In this document: positions 5,702 to 8,840 of the stretch, in pieces
How positions within the stretch are numbered: position 1 is the stretch's first letter
How the letters are laid out: the number at the start of each line of letters is the position of its first letter
NCBI GenBank assembly: GCA_020062035.1
Contig: JAGUXD010000174.1
Coordinates: 1 to 8,840 of the forward strand
Origin: Candidatus Brocadiia bacterium
GTDB lineage: Bacteria > Planctomycetota > MHYJ01 > JACQXL01
Direction of reading: 5' to 3'
Length of the DNA: 8,840 nucleotides
Position numbers and translations under genes: made by a program
Notes under the pieces: model-generated
Database searches by the model: none
The model's input: only the letters and a program-made list of their open reading frames with translations
What the model was told of the DNA's origin: nothing

Positions 5702-6268
5702 ATGCAGTTTTTAACCACATCAAAACATTCTATTATGCAAGATAAAAATCCCGGGGTGATGGATGATAGCGTTTTAGTTGAGCAGATTCTTAAGGGCGAT
5801 ACAAAGGCATTTGGTGAGTTGGTAAACAGATACTGGGCAATGGCGTTTCATCTTTGTTATCAATGGACCCGAAACAAACAAGATGCAGAAGAAATAACCC
5901 AGGACGCCTTTGTCAAGGTGCATAAATATCTTAAGCGACTAAAAAATAAGACCCAATTCGCTAGGTGGTTCTATCAACTTGTTTTACAGTTAATTCACGA
6001 GAATTATCGCTCGCGAAAGTCCCATAAAACACTACCTTTAGAAGAGAAAATAACAGGTGCGTCTAATAGTGAATTAGATGAATTAGATAAATTAGCGATT
6101 TATGATATGCTCAATTTATTATCTGACAAGGAGCGTCTGGTTCTTACCTTGCGGTTTTACAGGGGTCTTTCGTGTGATGAAATTGCTCAACACCTGAACG
6201 AGCCGATTGGCACAATCACCAGTCGTCTCTTTCGGGCTTATGAAAAACTAAGGGAGAAACTGAAATGA
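5702..6268 (+). CDS. ECF-family RNA polymerase sigma factor
   Basis: Small sigma-70-family factor (188 aa from this start) with only regions 2 and 4. Region 2 (about 24-90) contains GDTKAFGELVNRYW and NKQDAEEITQDAFVKVHKYL, the -10 recognition and core-binding block. Region 4 (about 134-185) contains LSDKERLVLTLRFYRGLSCD and a helix-turn-helix, IAQHLNEPIGTITSRLFRAY, for -35 recognition. The linker SNSELDELDK is acidic and no C-terminal extension is present. Start is uncertain: the frame opens at ATG 5675 (inside a hairpin), with further ATGs at 5702 (GGGG 10 bases upstream), 5735 and 5759; homology alone begins at the 5759 Met (MDDSVLVEQ). Its stop overlaps the next start as ATGA, so sigma and anti-sigma are translationally coupled. 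The target regulon is unknown. Confidence 0.92.
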   Translation: MQFLTTSKHSIMQDKNPGVMDDSVLVEQILKGDTKAFGELVNRYWAMAFHLCYQWTRNKQDAEEITQDAFVKVHKYLKRLKNKTQFARWFYQLVLQLIHENYRSRKSHKTLPLEEKITGASNSELDELDKLAIYDMLNLLSDKERLVLTLRFYRGLSCDEIAQHLNEPIGTITSRLFRAYEKLREKLK

Positions 6269-6936
6269 ACTGTAATAAGAGTAAAACAGAAATACAGAAA
6301 AGTATTGCCCACAGAATCACTCTATCCGAAGAACTCAAAGAGCATTTGAATTTATGTTCAGAATGCAGTTCTTTTTATCAGGAAGAATTGGTATTCACCA
6401 GAAAACTTACTGAAAAGTTTCAGGGGCTTATCATATCAACGCCTCAGATAGAAAAAATGATAGGTTTTGCTAAAAGACCGGCTCGTCTAAAATGGGTCTT
6501 TGCGGTCTCTTCAGTTGCCCTTATTATCATCTCTATCATTCTAATGACCATCTATAAAACATTCCCTCAAGAAGAGCGGATAAACCGCAGGAAATTAACG
6601 CTCTCGGATGGTTCTTTTATCATTGCCTCGCCTTCTTGTGAAGTAGTTATTCATCCTCAGAAACGAGAGGCGGTTGTAAATCAATCAGGTGAGTTGTATC
6701 TAAAGATAACCCAGAATCCTGCTCAACCGTTTTATCTTCTTACTCCAGCAGGAACAATATCGGTTCACGGAACAGAGTTCTCGGTCAGCATTAAGGAATC
6801 CCTCTCAGGTGGGCAGAAATTGGTCTCGCTTTTAGTATTTGTTCATACAGGAATAGTTGAGTTAATCCCGCTAAAGAGGGATAAAATTAGAGGTGAGAAG
6901 GGGGCGACCCTTTATACCCAAATTGAAATAAACTAA
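6265..6936 (+). CDS. Membrane anti-sigma factor: zinc-binding ZAS-like N-terminus plus FecR-like domain
   Basis: 223 aa. Residues 1-45 carry an anti-sigma zinc motif, HLNLCSEC (His27-x3-Cys31-x2-Cys34), with Cys3 as a possible fourth ligand; such domains clamp the sigma factor in the cytoplasm. One transmembrane helix spans about 77-97 (VFAVSSVALIIISIILMTIY). The outer part (about 105-220) is FecR-like: LTLSDGSFIIASPSCEVVI, VVNQSGELYLKI, and FYLLTPAGTISVHGTEFSVS, the conserved HGTEFxV block. AAGGGAG 8 bases upstream fixes the start, overlapping the sigma stop as ATGA. The FecR domain normally senses a TonB-dependent receptor signal, but no receptor gene is in the window, so the stimulus is unknown. 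Membrane topology is N-in, C-out. Confidence 0.88.
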   Translation: MNCNKSKTEIQKSIAHRITLSEELKEHLNLCSECSSFYQEELVFTRKLTEKFQGLIISTPQIEKMIGFAKRPARLKWVFAVSSVALIIISIILMTIYKTFPQEERINRRKLTLSDGSFIIASPSCEVVIHPQKREAVVNQSGELYLKITQNPAQPFYLLTPAGTISVHGTEFSVSIKESLSGGQKLVSLLVFVHTGIVELIPLKRDKIRGEKGATLYTQIEIN

Positions 6937-7000
6937 ATAAGAATAATATTTGCCATAAAAACAGCGAAGCGTCAAAGGACACAAATAAAATTAGTAGTTC

Positions 7001-7028
7001 TTGACCCAATGATTGTAGATGGTATAAT
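7001..7028 (+). promoter_or_regulatory. Consensus sigma-70 promoter at the 5' end of mnhE
   Basis: TTGACC (7001-7006), a 16-bp spacer and a perfect TATAAT (7023-7028). The -10 lies 7 bases before ATG 7036, so the predicted transcription start is at or one base before that ATG. It separates the antiporter genes from the anti-sigma gene upstream. Confidence 0.65.
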
Positions 7029-7035
7029 TATTCTT

Positions 7036-7503
7036 ATGGGTTATATCCTGACCTTTTTAATATTATTCACCTTCTGGTGTATCTTTTCCGGATATTTTGA
7101 TGCCTTTCATCTTCTTTTAGGTGTAATTTGTTCTATCATTGTTACAATATTTTCCAGCCATTATCTCTTCCCAGAGCCGATTACAATTGAGTCAATCAAA
7201 CGGATTGGCAGATTTATTGGATATATTCCTTGGCTCATTTATCAAATAATCATTGCTAACTTGCAGGTGGTCTATTTAGTTCTTCATCCGAGGATGCCTA
7301 TTAATCCTAAAATTATTACTGTAGAAACAACATTAAAAGACGATATTTCCAGAGTAATAATGGCTAATTCCATTACCTTAACCCCAGGCACAATTACTGT
7401 AGATATAAAAGACAACACTTTTTGGGTTCACAGTTTAAGCGATGCTTCAAGTTCAGGTTTGATAAATGGCGATATTGAGCAAAAGGTAAAAACAACTGAA
7501 TGA
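7036..7503 (+). CDS. mnhE: Na+/H+ antiporter subunit E (MnhE/MrpE/MbhA type)
   Basis: 155 aa from ATG 7036. Two to three N-terminal membrane helices (GYILTFLILFTFWCIFSGYF; LLLGVICSIIVTIF; a third near IPWLIYQIIIANLQVVYLVL) are followed by a cytoplasmic domain with ANSITLTPGTITVDI, the family signature. MnhE is a small accessory membrane subunit of Mrp antiporters and of Mrp-derived hydrogenase complexes. The frame opens at ATG 7009, but that codon lies inside the predicted promoter, has no SD and adds nine non-conserved residues. ATG 7036 fits the family N-terminus and would be the first codon of a leaderless mRNA. The stop overlaps mnhF as ATGA. Confidence 0.93.
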   Translation: MGYILTFLILFTFWCIFSGYFDAFHLLLGVICSIIVTIFSSHYLFPEPITIESIKRIGRFIGYIPWLIYQIIIANLQVVYLVLHPRMPINPKIITVETTLKDDISRVIMANSITLTPGTITVDIKDNTFWVHSLSDASSSGLINGDIEQKVKTTE

Positions 7504-7772
7504 TAGATTTCTTTATATTTGTAGGGGTCTTGCTTTGTGTATTGATAACCTTCATTTTCTATCGTGTTTTCGCAGGTCCTACCCTTTTTGACCGTCTCAT
7601 CAGCATGGGAGTTATTGGCACCAAAACATTAGTGCTTCTTCTTTTAATCGGATTTATCTATAAAAGACCGGATATGTTCGTGGATATTTCTTTGGTTTAT
7701 ACTCTCCTGAACTTTATTGGTGTTTTAGCAATCACAAAATATTTGCGTCGTTATAAAACAGATGGATATTAA
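7500..7772 (+). CDS. mnhF: Na+/H+ antiporter subunit F
   Basis: 90 aa with three predicted membrane helices. The first is followed by the family block YRVFAGPTLFDRLIS (Gly-Pro-Thr and Asp31-Arg32), the second is TKTLVLLLLIGFIY, and the third begins with FVDISLVYTLLNFIGVLAIT, containing the conserved membrane-embedded Asp62. MnhF/MrpF/MbhB is a small integral subunit of the ion-translocating membrane module. It overlaps mnhE by 4 bases and mnhG by 11 bases, so it is translationally coupled on both sides. Length is typical for the family. Confidence 0.95.
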   Translation: MIDFFIFVGVLLCVLITFIFYRVFAGPTLFDRLISMGVIGTKTLVLLLLIGFIYKRPDMFVDISLVYTLLNFIGVLAITKYLRRYKTDGY

Positions 7773-8070
7773 AGATATTATTTCTATGGTTTTTATAGGT
7801 GGTGGGTTATTTTTCTTCTTTACCGGCGTTGTTGGACTTCTCCGTTTTCCTGACATCTATACAAGAATGCACGCATTAGGAAAATGCGATACTTTGGGGC
7901 TTTTACTCAATGTTGTTGGATTGGCTATTTACAACAGTTCTTCTTTGACAAGTATTAAAATCCTTTTTATTGCTGTTTTTATATTATTAACTTCCCCTGT
8001 AGTAACTCATATTATTGCCAAAATCACCTATGACTCCGGAATAAAACCTTGGCAGAAAGATAATTCATAA
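7762..8070 (+). CDS. mnhG: Na+/H+ antiporter subunit G
   Basis: 102 aa, three membrane helices. The diagnostic block GLLRFPDIYTRMHALGKCDT (25-44) follows the first helix, and LLTSPVVTHIIAKITYDSG ends the third. These match MnhG/MrpG/MbhC, the third small accessory subunit. The start overlaps mnhF by 11 bases. The gene ends within a short AATTCATAATT direct repeat, and the next gene begins after a 24-base gap, so co-transcription with the following genes is likely. No truncation. Confidence 0.95.
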   Translation: MDIKDIISMVFIGGGLFFFFTGVVGLLRFPDIYTRMHALGKCDTLGLLLNVVGLAIYNSSSLTSIKILFIAVFILLTSPVVTHIIAKITYDSGIKPWQKDNS

Positions 8071-8086
8071 TTCAGAATTCATAATT
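8062..8086. repeat. Tandem AATTCATAATT pair
   Basis: Two exact 11-bp copies, at 8062-8072 and 8076-8086, separated by cag. They span the mnhG stop codon and the gap before the next gene. They resemble short AT-rich dispersed repeats; no function can be assigned. Confidence 0.6.
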
Positions 8087-8094
8087 ATTAAAGT

Positions 8095-8658
8095 ATGGTC
8101 TGGCAGTTAGATTTGTTTTTATTGGTATTTATTATCGTTTTAGCAATCCTTTCGCTTGTAGTAAAAGATTTACTTTTATCAATAATTTTATTAGGTGGGT
8201 ACAGTTTTTTTATGGCGCTTATTTATGCAGAAATGGGCGCGGTGGATGTCTCCTTTACTGAGGCATCGGTAGGTGCTGGCGTAAGCACAATTTTTATGAT
8301 AGTCGCTCTCTATTTTACTGCCAGATTTGTCCGCCGAGATGTGAAAACAAAGAAGATAAGTTTGGCAGGTTTGATTTTAGCATCCTTAACCGCCCTGGTG
8401 ATGATTTACGTAGCAGATGCTATGCCGGATTGGGGAAATCCCCAAGCACCTGCACATCTTCATATATCTGACCGCTATATTGAAAAATCACAGATTGAAA
8501 TGGCAACCCCTAATATGGTTACAACCATTCTGGCGGATTATAGAGGTTACGATACTCTGGGAGAAACCACAGTCATTTTTATTGCCGGAATAGTTTGCCT
8601 TTTACTTTTAGGCACGGCAACCCAGAGATTAAAACATAATTATGACACAAAAATATAA
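8095..8658 (+). CDS. Fused MbhD-MbhE (DUF4040) subunit, equivalent to the MrpA C-terminus
   Basis: 187 aa. Residues 1-78 are the DUF4040/MbhD part: helices at about 6-22, 26-45 and 58-75, with the signature GAVDVSFTEASVGAG (48-62). Residues 85-180 are the MbhE part: a helix at about 89-107, an external loop, then VTTILADYRGYDTLGE (142-157) before the last helix. In Mrp antiporters these two parts form the C-terminal tail of the large MrpA; in Mbh hydrogenases they are separate subunits D and E. Here they are fused to each other but detached from any NuoL-like body. No good SD precedes ATG 8095. The 3' end overlaps mnhB by 17 bases. Probably links the antiporter module to a neighbouring NuoL/NuoN-like subunit. 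Confidence 0.88.
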   Translation: MVWQLDLFLLVFIIVLAILSLVVKDLLLSIILLGGYSFFMALIYAEMGAVDVSFTEASVGAGVSTIFMIVALYFTARFVRRDVKTKKISLAGLILASLTALVMIYVADAMPDWGNPQAPAHLHISDRYIEKSQIEMATPNMVTTILADYRGYDTLGETTVIFIAGIVCLLLLGTATQRLKHNYDTKI

Positions 8659-8840
8659 TGATATTATTATTCAAACAATTAGTCGGATGCTTGTGCCATT
8701 TATCCAACTTTTTGGACTATATGTAATTATGCATGGTCACAGTAGTCCTGGTGGCGGATTTCAGGGTGGGGTAATCCTTGGCGCAAGTTTTATACTCATC
8801 GCTATCGCTTTTGACCTTAACGAAGCACAGAAAAGATTAA
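8642..8840 (+). CDS. mnhB: Na+/H+ antiporter subunit B, N-terminal part (runs off right edge)
   Basis: From ATG 8642, 66 codons are open to the window end. A helix containing MLVPFIQLFGLYVIMHGHSS leads into the family signature PGGGFQGGVILGASFILIAI (about 36-55), diagnostic of MnhB/MrpB/MbhF. Full family length is roughly 130-150 aa, so about half is present. It overlaps the preceding gene by 17 bases. The gene that follows (MnhC and MnhD expected) is outside the window. Confidence 0.93.
   Translation, partial: MTQKYNDIIIQTISRMLVPFIQLFGLYVIMHGHSSPGGGFQGGVILGASFILIAIAFDLNEAQKRL

Noticed and set aside
8080..8095. CATAAT as a -10 giving a second leaderless start at the MbhDE gene
   Set aside because: No -35 at suitable distance, and the sequence is part of the AATTCATAATT repeat; co-transcription from mnhE is simpler.
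1..8840. CRISPR array, insertion sequence or defence/toxin-antitoxin module
   Set aside because: No regularly spaced repeats, transposase, integrase, nuclease-effector or paired small toxin genes were seen on either strand.

Overview
The window reads as chromosomal DNA from an uncultured, AT-rich, Gram-negative-type bacterium. Support for a double-membrane cell: a lipoprotein, a Pcm methyltransferase, and an ECF sigma factor paired with a membrane anti-sigma that carries a FecR domain. The combination of a TatD-radical SAM fusion, a DUF5679 zinc ribbon, dispersed 'cgcagagaacg' repeats and a phage-fibre-like secreted repeat protein resembles candidate-phylum genomes (Omnitrophota/Desantisbacteria-like). 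That placement is a weak inference.

Layout. (1) 1-861, minus strand: 5' part of a large secreted repeat protein, open at the left edge, with its own RBS and a good sigma-70 promoter (902-930). (2) 862-1121: divergent spacer holding dispersed and inverted repeats. (3) 1122-1197: tRNA-Ala(GGC). (4) 1235-5524, plus strand: a compact run of tatD-radical SAM, a 49-aa DUF5679 zinc ribbon that appears to start at ACG, rpmA (L27), a two-FHA-domain protein, pcm and a TPR-like lipoprotein. The genes from rpmA onward are separated by a few bases or overlap. (5) 5525-5701: spacer with two hairpins. (6) about 5702-6936: ECF sigma factor and its ZAS/FecR anti-sigma, overlapping by ATGA. (7) 7001-8840: a membrane antiporter module in the order MnhE, MnhF, MnhG, MbhD+MbhE fusion, MnhB, running off the right edge.

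How they work together. Region 4 looks like a housekeeping and protein-quality operon (ribosome, nuclease/radical SAM, isoaspartyl repair, phosphothreonine reading). Region 6 is a self-contained envelope-signalling switch. Region 7 is the start of a Mrp antiporter or of a Mrp-derived membrane-bound complex (Mbh/Mbs type); the deciding subunits lie beyond the window.

Most interesting points: a probable ACG initiation codon behind a perfect Shine-Dalgarno; a consensus promoter placed so that the mnhE transcript should be leaderless; a signal peptide apparently encoded by dispersed repeat DNA; and the EFG-DE-B gene order with a free-standing MbhDE protein. No CRISPR array, insertion sequence or clearly new defence system was seen.
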